A DNA stretch of 64,000 bases, taken from NCBI GenBank assembly GCA_963989245.1, contig OZ022347.1:41163558-41227557 (forward strand), written 5' to 3'. The position numbers and the translations under genes are program-made. Numbering within the stretch: position 1 is the first letter of the stretch; each line of letters begins with the position of its first letter. Origin of the DNA: Nansenia antarctica. Its lineage: Eukaryota; Chordata; Actinopteri; Argentiniformes; Microstomatidae. The notes under the pieces were generated by a model. It did no database searches and was not told the origin of the DNA. It saw nothing but the letters and a program-made list of their open reading frames with translations. Below, one piece after another: positions 11,870-24,662 of the stretch.

Positions 11870-12412
11870 TGCTGGCCGACCGGCCCCACCACCTCTACGG
11901 CAGTCATGCTGCCCGATCACGTCTCTTCACAACACTGGCTCCCCGCTGGTGGAATGAGCTTCCCACGGCTGTCAGAACTGCAGAGTCACTCCCCATCTTC
12001 CGTCAGAGACTGAAGACCCATCTCCTCTCAGGTTACACCTTAACTGCTCCTCTTGAGACATCTACTACCCCCCAGCACTGTGTCTCCTGAGACATCTACT
12101 ACCCCCCAGCACTGTGTCTCCTGAGACATCTACTACCCCCCAGCACTGTGTCTCCCGAGACACTGCTTCCACCTATACTGGGTCTCCTAAGATTTCTACT
12201 CCCCCCCCCCCTTGTACTGTTTCTCCAGTGTCTATATAAAAAAATCTTTCTTTCTTTTATCACGACGACTGCCAATAGCCCCTGGCCTGAGCTAGATTAC
12301 TCTTCCTGCTACGACTGGTGAATTGATGAGTCAAAATGTAGTCACTTGCTAAGTCAAATGTAAGTCGCTTTGGAATAAGGCGTCAGCTAAATGCCAATAA
12401 TGTAAATGTAAT
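11870..12412 (+). mobile_element. family A copy with a 34-bp internal duplication
   Basis: gtggaatgagcttcccacgg and tcttccgtcagagactgaag correspond to a LINE C-terminus (WNELP and FRQRLKTHL). About 3.5 units of gagacatctactacccccca (34-bp period) lie at 12055-12165. The tail is gtaagtcgctttggaataag. Confidence 0.65.
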
Positions 12413-12524
12413 GGGTACAGTACCGCGTGTGTGTGTGTGTGTGTAGGTCCAGAAGAAGCTGGACACAAAGACTTCCCACACAGTGACAGAGAACACTCAC
12501 CAGGGTCAACCCTTGTGAGAGGAA

Positions 12525-12528
<4 letters not shown>

Positions 12529-12588
<60 letters not shown>
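12529..12588. repeat. CA microsatellite
   Basis: 30 CA units. A short GT run lies at 12427-12444. Confidence 0.97.
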
Positions 12589-12592
<4 letters not shown>

Positions 12593-12599
12593 GTTAACC

Positions 12600-13530
12600 G
12601 TAGTATAGTGTTATAGATAGTGTTGGGGTAAACCGGGTGCAGAGTGACCTGTCACACTGAAAGCAGACCCACCACATAGAATCTGGCTGAAATCAGAGGA
12701 GGCCTGCAAGATGTATACAATTTTCAAATTCCTGGCGACTCTGTCAGCATGCACCCTCCTTTCAATGGTGATGTTTACTGGGGTCCCAGGGGGGGGGTTT
12801 GGGTTCCGATAAAGCATTTCATGACTTAGCCTCAAATAATGTGGAAGGTAACACAACAAGTGGACTATTAATCAATGATATTAGCGATCACCTGCCGGTC
12901 TTTTCATTGTATGAATGTAATCAATTTGCTGCCTTGTTATGAATATGATGTCTAACTATCTCCTTCAATCTCATAACCATAACCTCCATCGCTAGGAGAA
13001 CAACAATGGAAGCGCTTATTCAGTAATTCTTTGTTTGTACATAATTTGTATCTGATGAAGAAGAATAAGGTCATTTTTATATAGAACACGTCTCAAAGGC
13101 AGCCTTAATAACTTGAAAAAATCCCCAATGAACTTATTTATGGTTTTCATTAGAACCCATTTAGCGAGCCAACTCTAACGGGAGCGGAAATTGAAAACGC
13201 AGATTTAATTTTGTATCATGTCCGTATTTCCCAGGGAGCGTCTCCCGTCTCCAAAGCCCACATGCTATTAGCCATAAGCCATGAAGCAATTACAATTAGC
13301 GCTTAAATGAAACGTGTCATCAGAGAGCTGCTTTTCACTTACGTCCTGTGACCTTATTATTTACACTTCCTATTTTCACTGAGTAGAAACCGCCGGTTCA
13401 CGAACGGTGAAGGGCGAGGAGAGACTGTGAGCGCTGCGATGTTCTGAAACGGGAGCAGTGTTGCCAGATTGGCCGTATTCCCGCCCACAGTACGAGAGGC
13501 GACTGAGAGCAGCCTAATCTCAGATCCCAG
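12600..13530. other. unique DNA
   Basis: No repeat or gene recognised. The stretch 12890-13440 is non-repetitive and could be worth a conservation check. Confidence 0.4.
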
Positions 13531-13576
13531 AAGGGAGAGAGAGAGAGACAGAGAGAGAGATAGAGAGAGAGAGATA

Positions 13577-13624
<48 letters not shown>

Positions 13625-13638
13625 GACAGAGAGAGACA

Positions 13639-13713
<75 letters not shown>

Positions 13714-14192
13714 GGAGAGAGAGAGAGAGACAGAGAGAGAGAGAGACACAGAGAGAGAGAGAGACAGAGAGAGAGAGAGACTGAGAGAGAGAGAGACAGA
13801 GAGAGAGAGAGACAGAGAGAGAGACTGAGAGAGAGAGACAGAGAGAGAGAGAGACAGAGAGACAGAGAGAGACTGAGAGAGAGAGAGACAGAGAGAGAGA
13901 CTGAGAGAGAGAGACAGAGGGAAAGAGAGAGAGAGACAGAGGGAGAGAGAGAGACAGACAGAGGGAGAGACAGAGAGAGACTGAGAGAGAGAGAGACTGA
14001 GAGAGAGAGACTGAGAGAGAGAGAGAGACAGAGAGACTGAGAGAGAGAGACAGAGAGAGAGACTGAGAGAGAGACAGAGGGAGAGAGAGAGAGAGACAGA
14101 GGGAGAGAGAGAGAGAGACAGAGGGAGAGAGAGAGAGAGACAGAGGGAGAGAGAGAGAGACAGAGAGAGACTGAGAGAGAGAGAGACAGAGA

Positions 14193-14226
<34 letters not shown>

Positions 14227-14396
14227 CAGAGAGAGACTGAGAGAGAGACAGAGAGAGACAGAGAGAGAGAGAGAGACAGAGGGAGAGAGAGAGAGAGACA
14301 GAGGGAGAGAGAGAGAGAGACAGAGGGAGAGAGAGAGACATAGAGAGAGACTGAGAGAGAGACAGAGAGAGAGAGACAGAGAGAGAGAGAGATTGA
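13531..14396. repeat. large GAGACA/GA array
   Basis: About 865 bp of (GA)n broken by ACA, ACT and AGGG at irregular spacing. It is stop-free in several frames. Confidence 0.97.
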
Positions 14397-14480
14397 GGAG
14401 AAGGGAGACTCTGAACCAGGGAAACAAAGTCCTCCCAGCGCGTGTGCTGCCTCTGGGTGTCTCTGTGTGTTTGCTGCCCT

Positions 14481-14545
14481 GTGTTAGCTAACCCTAACCC
14501 TGTGTTAGCTAACCCTAACCCTGTGTTAGCTAACCCTAACCCTGT
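14481..14545. repeat. 21-bp repeat containing a telomere-like motif
   Basis: Three units of gtgttagctaaccctaaccct. Confidence 0.95.
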
Positions 14546-14804
14546 GTTTGGACGTTTCACATCGTTGCTTTATCCAATATTCATACACATAAATAATTGT
14601 ACAGACGGAAAAAAAGCAGATTCATAATGAATAATTCCTCTTCAGCTGCTGGGAAGCTGTTTCATGTTTTGTCCCATTGAAGTGTTTGGTACAGAGCACG
14701 GAGAACAAAGGGAACGATGGTACTGGGTTACGATGCCACTCCTGGTCAATACACTTATTGATATTATATACTGTTACTCTCCTGGTATATATTATTTTGT
14801 TTTA

Positions 14805-14880
14805 TTTAACCTTTATTTAACCAGGCAAACATGTAAGAACACATTCTTATTTACAAATGCAGCCTGACCAAAAAGCAATG
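14805..14880. mobile_element. fish interspersed repeat fragment
   Basis: tatttaacctttatttaacc and acacattcttatttacaaat match a widespread fish repeat end. Only about 75 bp is present. Confidence 0.45.
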
Positions 14881-14889
14881 GCTCTTTGG

Positions 14890-16100
14890 GGGGGGGGACC
14901 TATCTCCACACTTCGTATATACTTATTGATACTTTTATACTTATTGAACTAACCAAGCATACCACTTGACTGACTGTCTCAAACAGTTAACTGCAAAACT
15001 GCTTTTCAAAAAACTACTTTTTACCTTTTTAACAGTGTAGGCCTACTATAAAGCTTCACCAGAGGGTACTTCAAGTCAAGTGCATTTTTAACAGGAGCGT
15101 TCCGTCTTTTTAACCTCAGCCCATTGGTGACACATGACTCTGATACACAGCATTGTTCTGGTGTGCTGATCTAGTCACAGCTCATGTTCCTGTAGAGCCG
15201 GTGGGTTTGTCTCAAGGTCGGTGTCGGAGCTAGAGGGCACAGAAGGTCTTGGTGAAGGGAGACTCATTAGTCTAATTTTGTGCTGCTGTTCACGTGTGCT
15301 TCTGTTCATGTTTACTGCAGCATGTTTGTGTTTACGTATTTGTGTTTACCTCAGCGATTATTTGAGAAATAATGTGGTGTTAAAACAGGGAAAGGGCGCT
15401 GGGGCCAGTCAGCCTCAACAGATCCTCAGGAACGGGGGAGGAACACGGGGAGATTCTGAGAGGAAATGCAGATTTAGGGGCGGGTTAGCAGCAGTCGGTA
15501 GCGTCTTGTATTCCTGCGTATCCCTGATGAGGCCTGAGGTCGTCATTAAATCTGCTCTCATCGCTTTTCTTTTCATCCCGCTAAAACAATCACCTGCGAC
15601 TACCTCCATTATTTATGAGGGAAATCTGCTAACCCCCCATAACTTAGTACCAAAAGTTGAGCAACATTTTTTTATTTTTTTTTAATATGCCAAAAGACAA
15701 ACTTTTGAGGCAAAGGTTACTTACAGTACTTCTCTCTTCATTGTTCTAGTGCAGGTGTAGATCTGTTCTCAGCTGGTTTTTATTCGGTCACATTTACAGC
15801 GTTCTATCATCTGTGTGGTTGTTGTACCATGAGGGGAAACACGAGCCGGGGTCAGTCATCTATATTCCTCTGCTGTGGAGAAATCCAAGGTCAAGTCAAC
15901 TGGCAGAAAACAGCCGTAAGTAACCTGCTAACACGCTTTCAATATTCATACGGCACCGTGAATAACATCATGGATATTTCATGTTGACATCACATAGTGT
16001 ACAGTAATAATTAATACAAGGTCATAGGCTATATATATATAGTCAGTGCATACTGGGAAACGTCAGTCATCAAAGGAGTCAGTTATTTTTCTAATAAATT
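14890..16100. other. unique intergenic DNA
   Basis: No gene or transposon recognised. The short open frame at 15221-15685 has no protein-like motif I know. Confidence 0.4.
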
Positions 16101-16731
16101 GTTTATTTGCACCCCTTCATTATTTTTCTGTATACAAGAACGAGTAACAAAACCCATATTATGCAATCCATTTTTAGTCCTTTAAAAAAAGAAAAGAAAA
16201 TGGTAAGGCATGTCTGCTCGTACGCCGATCGACCTCAGTCCCTCGTAGCTTAATGCAGCGTGCTCTGGTTATAGCTCCACACCCCTACATGTGCTGCTCC
16301 ATAGGCTGTTCTCCTCTCTTCATGTTGGGCCAGATTATAAACAGAGTACCTCCTTTGCATGGCTTGTTTAGGGGGAACATGTAGTAAAAGTGCAGCGATA
16401 GATTGGAAGAAAAAAAAAGAAAATAGAAACAAAAAAACGTTTTTAGAAAAGGTTTGTAAAAGCAGAGTTCTAAACGTGGCACATACAACTCTCTCACCAC
16501 CTCCAGCCAAACTAGATCTCCCACTTTGACTTTTTCAATTAAAGTTGACTTCATGGATCCGTCATATAAATATAAAGTTGACATAAACGAAGGAAGAAAA
16601 AAAAGAGAAACGTTTTAACACTTGAAACATTTCAGACAATAATAATAACATTATCTCTGACCACCACAACAACAGAGGATGTTGGGAGAGAGAGGCAAAG
16701 CAGTGTGGGATTGAGGGTATTACACCCCTCT

Positions 16732-16797
<66 letters not shown>

Positions 16798-19492
16798 AGG
16801 ACTGTTGTGATGTGTGTGGCGATAAGCCCTTCAGGGACTCTACCACTCAACATAAGACGTCTCTTTTTCCTCTTTCTCTACCCTCTTCCATTTCTTTTGG
16901 CTTTCATTTACAGAAGACAGAAAGCTCCCCCCCACACCCCCCTCTTTCTGTAATTCAAACCTCTCCTCTTCTCAGACGCTCGTCTCGAAGGCAAAAGCAG
17001 CCCTGTTGGAAGAGCTCTCTCTCTCTCTCTCACGGGGGCGTTCAACCTTTTCCTTGACTTCCCCTCGCCTCCTGAGTTTCTCATTTCCAGAAACACTGCG
17101 GTCGTCTTTCAGACGTGCAGGGCCCCGCCGTAAAGAACGGCAGCATCTGAAACCACCACCCCCACCATCTCTCCATCCCTCCCTCCCTCCATCTATCCCT
17201 CCCTCCCTCCCCTCCTCCCCTAGATCCATCCCGCCACATCAGTCACCATTTCCACTCTGTGCTTCTGACTCTCCATCAATATAGTTCTAGAATACCTCCG
17301 TCTGCAATATCCCCTGTCTGCAATACACTGTAGGATTTGTTCCCGGAATTAATGTTCATATGAGACTGAGATCTGTTCTGTTAGCGTAGAGTGAAAAAAT
17401 ACAAATTCAGTGCCATAAATGAAATATAGATTTAACACTATGATTATAATCTCTACTGAAGCGAGATCACTGTCTTTTTAGACATTTCCCCCCCCAACAT
17501 CTGTTTCATGTAAAAGTCTAACTTACAGCCATTAACTATTTCAACATAGCATAATAGATCATTAATTCCCACTGACACCGTTGATTTTCAGAGCCCTAAT
17601 AACTTCAGGTAAATGAACCAGGGACAGTACAACATCCACTTCAACATCGTCTAAATCAAAGTGCGGTTCATACATTCTTGTTGCCCTCCTGTCCAATAAA
17701 AAAACTATCCTGGATAGAGTTACTTGATTTGTAAACATTTCAAGGGATTTGATTTCATGATGAAAATATACTCTGCCCCCCGCCCCCCCCCCCCCCCCCG
17801 CTCGACAGTGTCATCAAGCAAAGCACTGTGCTGTTCTTAAAGAAACATTATAGCAAAAAACCCACCAGGGAGCAGATGTATATGAACACAAACACATCGG
17901 TGAGGAGAGGAGAGGAGGGGGGATAACAACAGCAGAAACAGCTGACTGACAGCCTCCAGTGCCAGGAAGCAGACACGCCAACCCCGTACACATCAGACTA
18001 GATGATTATAAAACATACATGGTTGATATAAGATGCATGGCTGCCTTGCCATTAAGCTGACAGATTTGGGTCTACCGGATGTGAGCTGCAGCCACAGAAC
18101 ACCCTCTGGTGAACAGTTAGCAATATGTAATGTCAAGCGATTGTACTGTCAGTTACCTTTGAATTAGGATTCAGAGAGGGAGCTGGAATACTCTCTCAAG
18201 TACAGCACTCAGACTTTAGAGAGTGTTGACTGTGTTAGTTAAATTACACATGAAGGGAATGGTTTAGTACATTTAAATTTCTCAGCTCATCAATAAATGT
18301 CCTAATTAGAGATGATTCTAATCTATAAACAGATTGGTAGCAATAAATAAATTATTGGACTTAAAAACAGGAGTAAAAAGGAAGGAAAAAAGACAGTACC
18401 TTTCATGAAATAGATAACTGCTTAAAGGGCTAAATATAATATAAAAAAAGTTTAGGAAATATAAATAGATTCTCTTTATCTTCACTCTCTAAGGGGGAGG
18501 GAAAGACGAAGACAGCAAATGTTTCCAGCTGTTTTTTTAATTACACAACTGAGGCCAACTTAAAAAAAGATCTGTGCAAAAAATCAGTCCTGGTAGTAAG
18601 ACATCGGTACTTCATTAGCTGAACAAGCGTGTGAGTCTGAAGCGTTGTGCATTGAGAGAAGCTCTAGCGGAAACCATGACAACACGACGACAAAGACTCC
18701 ATACCAGTGAGACGGCAGACACACCACGCTGTGTGGTCCAGGCACGGTACTGAACTGTATAGTCCTGCGGGAAAAATAACAACGGTCGAAGCTCAAACGT
18801 TAGGCTGCACCAATGACCTTTGACCTAGCCATGCACTCTCACAGTGGAACGCTTTGTGCTTCCCCCGTACTGACAAACAAAATGGACCTTTCGAGGACGG
18901 GGGTGCCTATTTTGTCCTTTGTATTTCCCCTTTTTTTTTTTTTTTTTTAAAGGGGTTCAGAAGTTTCATAATTCTGCTTGTATAAAAGAAAGGAAAAATA
19001 GAATCTCATGTCATCTCTTACAAGTAAGTAAATTCATCGAAAGAACATGTTTTTTTAAACGTGGTCGTGTCACGTCGTACGCTCTCGAAGGGGGTGGGAC
19101 GGGACGGGACGGGGGTGGGGGGGTGGGGAGGGAAAGCATGTTCAGAGTAAACAAACCAGTTCTGGGGGGAATCGAGGAGAAAGCGGTTTTGTGTTTCGTT
19201 TTAGTTTCGAGACGTGAAAGCTGCTTCAGTGATGATGGCACCAGCCGAGCATTCTTTGGGACAAGCAAGATGCAGCATTCTCTCTCTCTCTCTCTCTTTC
19301 CTCTCTCTCTCTCTCCTGGGTACCATTTTCAGTTCTCTGTTGGGGGGGGGGGGGTTGGGGTTCTTTCCAATCCAAAAGGTTCTTGCTGTCTTGTTAGGTT
19401 AGGTAAGGGAAACGCTACCAGCAGGAGAACTTGCTGTCCAGGTGGGTGTATAAGAGAGTAGGTCCTTGGTGGCCTTGGCTGCAGATACAGTA
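16100..19492 (-). other. candidate gpc6 3'UTR / downstream region
   Basis: Downstream of the gpc6 stop I saw no coding sequence and no recognised transposon. The first canonical minus-strand AATAAA I found by eye is at 16107-16102, which would give a 3'UTR of about 3.4 kb. The stretch holds simple repeats (CT array 16733-16795, CCCT tract about 17160-17220, poly-C about 17780-17800, poly-T about 18930-18948, TC array 19275-19315) and otherwise unique AT-rich DNA. A distal or proximal variant signal could be used instead. Without transcript data this is inference. Confidence 0.3.
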
Positions 19493-19710
19493 TTATCTCC
19501 ATAGCGTGTGCCGTGCCAGGAGGGAGAGGGACAGGGCGGCCAGCAGCAGTAAGGGGGGTCCGGGGGGGTGTGGGGGGGCCGTGCTGGCCGCTCTCTCGTC
19601 GCTCCTGTCTGCGTCCACCCGGGGCGGGGCGTCCGTGCCCACGAACACAAACTCTGTGGTGCAGCTGTCTGTGCAGCCGCTGCCACTACCGCTACCACTG
19701 TTCTCGTCAC
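19493..19710 (-). CDS. gpc6: gpc6-like terminal coding exon E with GAG sites and GPI signal
   Basis: Terminal coding exon: 2 bases completing a Ser codon, then 71 codons and a TAA stop at 19495-19493. The acceptor is tacttccag|GTGACG. It opens with DENSGSGSGSGC, a run of Ser-Gly dipeptides preceded by acidic residues, the standard heparan sulfate attachment context. TDSCTTEFVFVGTDAPPRVD then matches the GPC6 stem. The end (RAAS, then PPHPPGPP, LLLLAALSLSLLA and RHTLWR) has the small-residue, spacer and hydrophobic layout of a GPI-anchor signal; the cleavage residue is probably in the Ala-Ala-Ser stretch (inference). The acceptor has no ordinary pyrimidine tract: about 130 bp of TG repeat (minus sense) ends some 9 bp before the exon. 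Confidence 0.9.
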
Positions 19711-19718
19711 CTGGAAGT

Positions 19719-19853
<135 letters not shown>

Positions 19854-19859
19854 GTGTTA

Positions 19860-20780
19860 TAAACAAGCCAAGGCAAGTTTATTTGTATGGCACATTTCAT
19901 ACTTGCTTTACATAATAATAACTTTTATTTGTATAGACTTTTCCTGCAAACGTTGCAGCTCAAAGTGCTTTTTTTGGGTGATATTTTTTATTACATACAG
20001 CATAAAAACATTTAATTTAATAAGATAATAGATAATTAATAAAAAGACACTGATAAAAGTGTTATGTGAGAGATAAACCTCTGCACCTTGTATAAGTGTC
20101 CTACCACCATACAGGATTAAGGTCGCAGATTATCACAGGTAGTGGCTGCACGTATTAATATCTCTAATATATCTAATATCTAGACGTCAGCCCCGACCAT
20201 GATATTTTCATGACTGAGTCACAGGTGATTATTACGGCATCTGTATTCAACCGCTAACCTGCCAGATACGGCGTGAGAGGACCAGATACTGCAACTGTAT
20301 TAAACCCAACCCTGTTTGGTTGGAGGACGTTTTGTCTCATCCAGGTGTTTTATTCAAAGCAGTTACAGAGATTGTCGATGGGAGTTATTAGGTCAGAGGG
20401 CTATGTATATTTGAGTGTCATTCGCATAGTTGTGGTAGGCAGTTTGTTCTTTTTTAGGATGTGTCCCAATGTAAGCATGTAGAGATTATACACACACAGA
20501 GACACAAAAATATAACAGTATGTACACGTAGACACACACACACACAATTCCCACACACATCGTTCACACACGACTCAATGAAAGACAGCCTCAAACACAC
20601 ATTTGCCAACCTGTCATTTCCCTGCTCACTGCAGTTAAACCTGCAGTGTAGAGGACAGATGTGATCTGAAGCGGTTGTCTCAGACGTTGTCAATGAGACG
20701 CCTTCAGGAAGCGAATGGACAGTGAAGCCTTGGCAGCTACCAGACACACATCTCCCTAACGACGATTAGGGAGACATTGC
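19860..20780. other. gpc6 intron (between exons D and E)
   Basis: Contains a fish repeat fragment at about 19905-19970 and short CA stretches near 20490-20560. Confidence 0.5.
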
Positions 20781-20782
20781 TG

Positions 20783-20974
20783 CCTATCTGCCTGCCTGTC
20801 TGCCTGTCTGCCTGCCTGCCTGCCTGCCTGTCTGTCTGCCTGTCATCTGTCATCTCCTGCGTTGTCACCAACACTGTTATTCAGTTTCTTAACGACGTCT
20901 GTCTCGCTTTCCCCCGACTCAGCGGGGTCCGCTAGTCCTCCGTGACTGGAGCTGAGGGGAGCTGAGTAGAGCTG

Positions 20975-21020
<46 letters not shown>

Positions 21021-21211
21021 GGGGTATGTATGTGTGTGTGTGTGTTTTGGGCTTCAGGGTGACAGCAGAGATCTTATTTCCCTGACGGGGATGGGCGGTG
21101 GCAGGTCTAGACTGTTTGAGGCTGTTTTGTCCAACGCCACGCTGGGATTAATGGAGCTTCTCTGTGAAGCCGTGAGCTGCTGAGTGTCTGTGTGTGTCTG
21201 TGTCTGTGTCT

Positions 21212-21251
<40 letters not shown>
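20783..21251. repeat. TGCC/TGTC and GT microsatellites
   Basis: Tetranucleotide tract 20783-20843; GT tracts 20975-21019 and 21189-21251; unique DNA between them. Confidence 0.9.
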
Positions 21252-21252
<1 letters not shown>

Positions 21253-21329
21253 TGTCTCCCACAAGGCAGGCTGGGCCGCCTGTGGAGAATGGTGCTGGAG
21301 AAACCAAATCAATGGACCGACCCTTTATG

Positions 21330-21520
21330 AAGAAAATGGAGATATGGACGAATTCCAAACCTGTGAACTGACCCCTCTGTGGTGGCTAGAAGTCTATGGA
21401 TTGACCCCGACGTGGTGGATAGAAGTCCGTGGAATGATTCCAAATCTATGGACTGACGCCTATGGGATGGCTAGAAGTCTATGGACTGATTCCAAATCAA
21501 TAGACTGACCCCTACGTATG
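21330..21520. repeat. degenerate ~34-bp tandem repeat
   Basis: tatggactgacgcctatggg-like units (about 5), diverged. Confidence 0.7.
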
Positions 21521-21632
21521 AGGAAAATGTAGACCACACTATGCACCAATTCCCGAACCTCTGGACTGATCTATTCTGTTCTATTATTTATGATGATCTG
21601 TGATTATTATTTTTCTTGTTTCCTTCTCTTAC

Positions 21633-21808
21633 TGGAGTCTTGGAAGTAGATGTCGTTTCCGTTGTAGGCGTTCCTCAGCTTGTTGGTCATGACCCTCAGA
21701 GCCATGACCTGCTGGCGGATCAGCGTGTCTGGCCGGGTGATGTCCACCTCCACCTCAGGGTTGTTCACCTGGCTGGTCAGCCCAGCCTTCACCACCTCAG
21801 GGAAGTAC
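21633..21808 (-). CDS. gpc6: gpc6-like exon D
   Basis: A 176-bp exon. The acceptor is ccctctctcag|GTAC at 21808 and the donor is GACTCCA|gtaagag at 21633. The first base completes an Arg codon with exon C, and the last base starts a Ser codon completed by exon E. The 58 complete codons read YFPEVVKAGLTSQVNNPEVE, then VDITRPDTLIRQQVMALRVM, then TNKLRNAYNGNDIYFQDS. This is the most conserved glypican 4/6 segment, just before the glycosaminoglycan attachment region. The acceptor pyrimidine tract has grown into a TC/CCCT simple repeat (plus 21811-21876). Identification is very secure. Confidence 0.93.
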
Positions 21809-21810
21809 CT

Positions 21811-21876
21811 GAGAGAGGGAGGGGGAGGGAGGGAGGGAGGGGGAGAGAGACAGAAAGAGAGAGAAATATATAGAGA
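21811..21876. repeat. GA/GGGA array forming the exon D acceptor pyrimidine tract
   Basis: gagagagggagggggaggga and related purines directly abut the exon D acceptor; on the sense strand they are TC and CCCT. Confidence 0.95.
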
Positions 21877-22049
21877 GAAAGAGATGTAAAAAAAAACTGT
21901 CATTATCCAACCACGAATGAACTAACAACTAATAAATCCACGAACGGACAGATTAACGAACGAACGAATGAAAGCTTTACATCGATCCGCTGGGAAAACA
22001 ACCCTTCCTGTCCGCGACGCCGTCAAACCGAACGTCACACGGGACTCAG

Positions 22050-22051
22050 GT

Positions 22052-22102
<51 letters not shown>

Positions 22103-22560
22103 CACACGGGACTCGTTCCGTTTGACGATGAGGAAGTGAGCCGTTTCACGATCAAACAACTGTTTCTTTAGACGCGTCCGTCTCCTCCGACGTCGCTGGG
22201 AGGAGAAACATCCCAAGGCTCAGCCTGAGTTGTGTTGCGTGGAAGTCGCCCGCGGCAAATCATGAGGTGATGTGTAAGACAGGCGGTGTGTGTGTGTGTG
22301 TGTGTAAGACAGGCTGTGTGTGTGTGTGTGTGTGTGTCAGACAGGCTGTGTGTGTGTGTGTGTGTAAGACAGGCTGTGTGCCGCGTCAGAAAGGCTCTCA
22401 GAGAGAGGCTCTGAGTGGCCATAAAGCCCTGCTGCATAATCAAACTAGACAGGCCCATTAAACACCTCCTACACTCTCCTCCTGCACCGCGCTAGCTGGC
22501 GACATCTGTCAGGGTGTACAGTTTGTGTGTGTGTGTGTGTGTGTGAGGTATTTCTTGTAT
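22050..22560. repeat. GT arrays with repeated aagacaggctg spacer
   Basis: GT at 22052-22101; then three blocks of GT separated by aagacaggctgtgtg at 22276-22386; another at 22523-22545. Confidence 0.9.
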
Positions 22561-22670
22561 TCCCCCATCAGGATCCTTCAGAAACGATGTCTGCATTCCT
22601 CCAGAGACGTGTCCTTAATGTTCAGAGGAGGGGGGAGAGAGGGAAGGGGGGAGACAGGAGTGGTTTGGGG

Positions 22671-22698
22671 GAGGTGGTGGGGGGGGGGGGGGGGGGGT
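22671..22698. repeat. poly-G tract, potential G-quadruplex
   Basis: Near-continuous run of about 20 G. Confidence 0.9.
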
Positions 22699-23419
22699 GT
22701 TTGTACATGGTGACAGGAGAGAGAGGACTAGTACAGCTGCAGTATCCACCATCATTGTAGGATCAGCCATTTCCATGTAATTATGACCAGGACGCTTATT
22801 TTAAAAAGTAAAAAGTGGTAAAAGGTAAAAAGTGGTAAAAGTAAATACTTTAGGGACTAAAAAACGTTCAAACTTCTCTACAGATGAGGTCACTCGCTTT
22901 CCAGTTTTAGGTGTAGTTTAAGTTTTGTAATTACAAAGTATTACACGTTTTATAAAGTATCGCAAGTAGGTAGAATCAGTACAACTGACATAGATATCGT
23001 CTCTATGGGGAAATCAATGGGAATCACGATCCTCACATTCTCTATCTGGGCTGATTCACAGCAAACATGGTATTATTTAGGCTCTCTACTTACCTGGCTA
23101 ATTTAGAGCAGTGGGGTGGAGAGGAACTGGCACAAACAGAGACATTTACACATCTTTTATGACACCATCTGGTGGAATTATCACTGGGGGAGGGAGGGAG
23201 GGAGGGAGGGAGGGAAGGAATGAGCAGTGGGGGTGAGGTGGTGGGTTCCTGCCAGGTTTCTCTGGCTCGGTGTCAGAGACGGGAGGGAGGCAGACGTCCA
23301 TAAACAGGATGCTGCGCTGACCAGTAGGTGACAGGGACGTGTTCATTAGAGAGGTCAGAGCTGCACCAGGAGGCCCAGAGGGGTCAGAGCTGCTCCAGGA
23401 GGCCCAGAGGCTCCGCCAC

Positions 23420-24662
23420 CTCTACGTGACTGCAGCGGTCAGCCTACTCGGCCATGGCTTCTCACCATCCTGGAGCCCCGGTGGTGGAATGAGCTGCCAA
23501 CTGCTGTCAGGACGGCAGAGTCACTACCTGTCTTCTGTCAGGACTGCAGAGTCACTACCTGTCTTCTGTCAGGACTGGAGAGTCACTACCTATCTTCTGT
23601 CAGGACTGGAGAGTCACTACCTATCTGCTGTCTGGACTGCAGAGTCACTACCTATCTGCTGTCAGGACTGCAGAGTCACTACCTACCTTCTGTCAGGACT
23701 GCAGAGTCACTACCTATCTTCTGTCAGGACTGCAGAGTCACTACCTATCTGCTGTCAGGACTGCAGAGTCACTACCAACCTTCTGTCAGGACTGCAGAGT
23801 CACTACCTACCTTCTGTCAGGACGGCAGAGTCACTACCTATCTGCTGTCAGGACTGCAGAGTCACTACCTATCTGCTGTCAGGACTGCAGAGTCACTACC
23901 TGTCTTCTGTCAGGACTGCAGAGTCACTACCTATCTTCTGTCAGGACTGCAGAGTCACTACCTATCTTCTGTCAGGACTGCAGAGTCAGTACCTGTCTTC
24001 TGTCAGGACTGCAGAGTCACTACCTGTCTTCTGACAGGACTGCAGAGTCACTACCTATCTGCTGTCAGGACTGCAGAGTCACTGCCTATCTTCTGTCAGG
24101 ACTGCAGAGTCACTACCAATCTTCTGTCAGGACTGCAGAGTCACTACCAATCTTCTGTCAGGACTGCAGAGTCACTACCTGTCTTCTGTCAGGACTGCAG
24201 AGTCACTACCTACCTTCTGTCAGGACTGCAGAGTCACTACCTATCTTCTGTCAGGACTGCAAAGTCACTACCTATCTTCTGTCAGGACTGCAGAGTCACT
24301 ACCTATCTTCTGTCAGGACTGCAGAGTCACTACCTATCTTCTGTCAGGACTGCAGAGTCACTGCCTGTCTTCCGCCGTAGACTGAAGACCTCCATCTCTT
24401 CAGGCTACATCTCAACTGTCCCTCCTAAAGACCTCCTCATCCCCCATTACCCCATGTACAGTTTCTCTATTATAAATAAATACAAAAAATAAACACAAAA
24501 GATTCTTCCTTCTTCTAGCATTGTAACTGCCAGTGGCCCCTGGTTATAGCATAGATTACTTTTTCTTATGAGGACTGATGGATCGACGATTCCCTTACTT
24601 AGACAAATGTATTTGTTGTGAGTCTCTTTGGAAGAAGGCGTCTGCTAGATGCCAAACATGTA
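23420..24662 (+). mobile_element. family A copy blown up by a 31-bp minisatellite
   Basis: It starts with cggccatggcttctcaccat and gtggtggaatgagctgccaa. It continues after the array with cgtagactgaagacctccat, and ends gtctctttggaagaaggcgt. Without the array it would be about 400 bp. Confidence 0.75.
23515..24370. repeat. 31-bp minisatellite, about 27 units
   Basis: The unit is gcagagtcactacctgtctt followed by ctgtcaggact. It derives from the LINE C-terminal codons of family A. Confidence 0.97.

Noticed and set aside
13357..14560. Two 340-360 residue open frames rich in Ser and Leu
   Set aside because: They are translations of the GAGACA array and have no protein-like composition.
23339..24034. 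231-residue open frame
   Set aside because: A 31-bp repeat read through three frames; only the first residues reflect an old LINE C-terminus.
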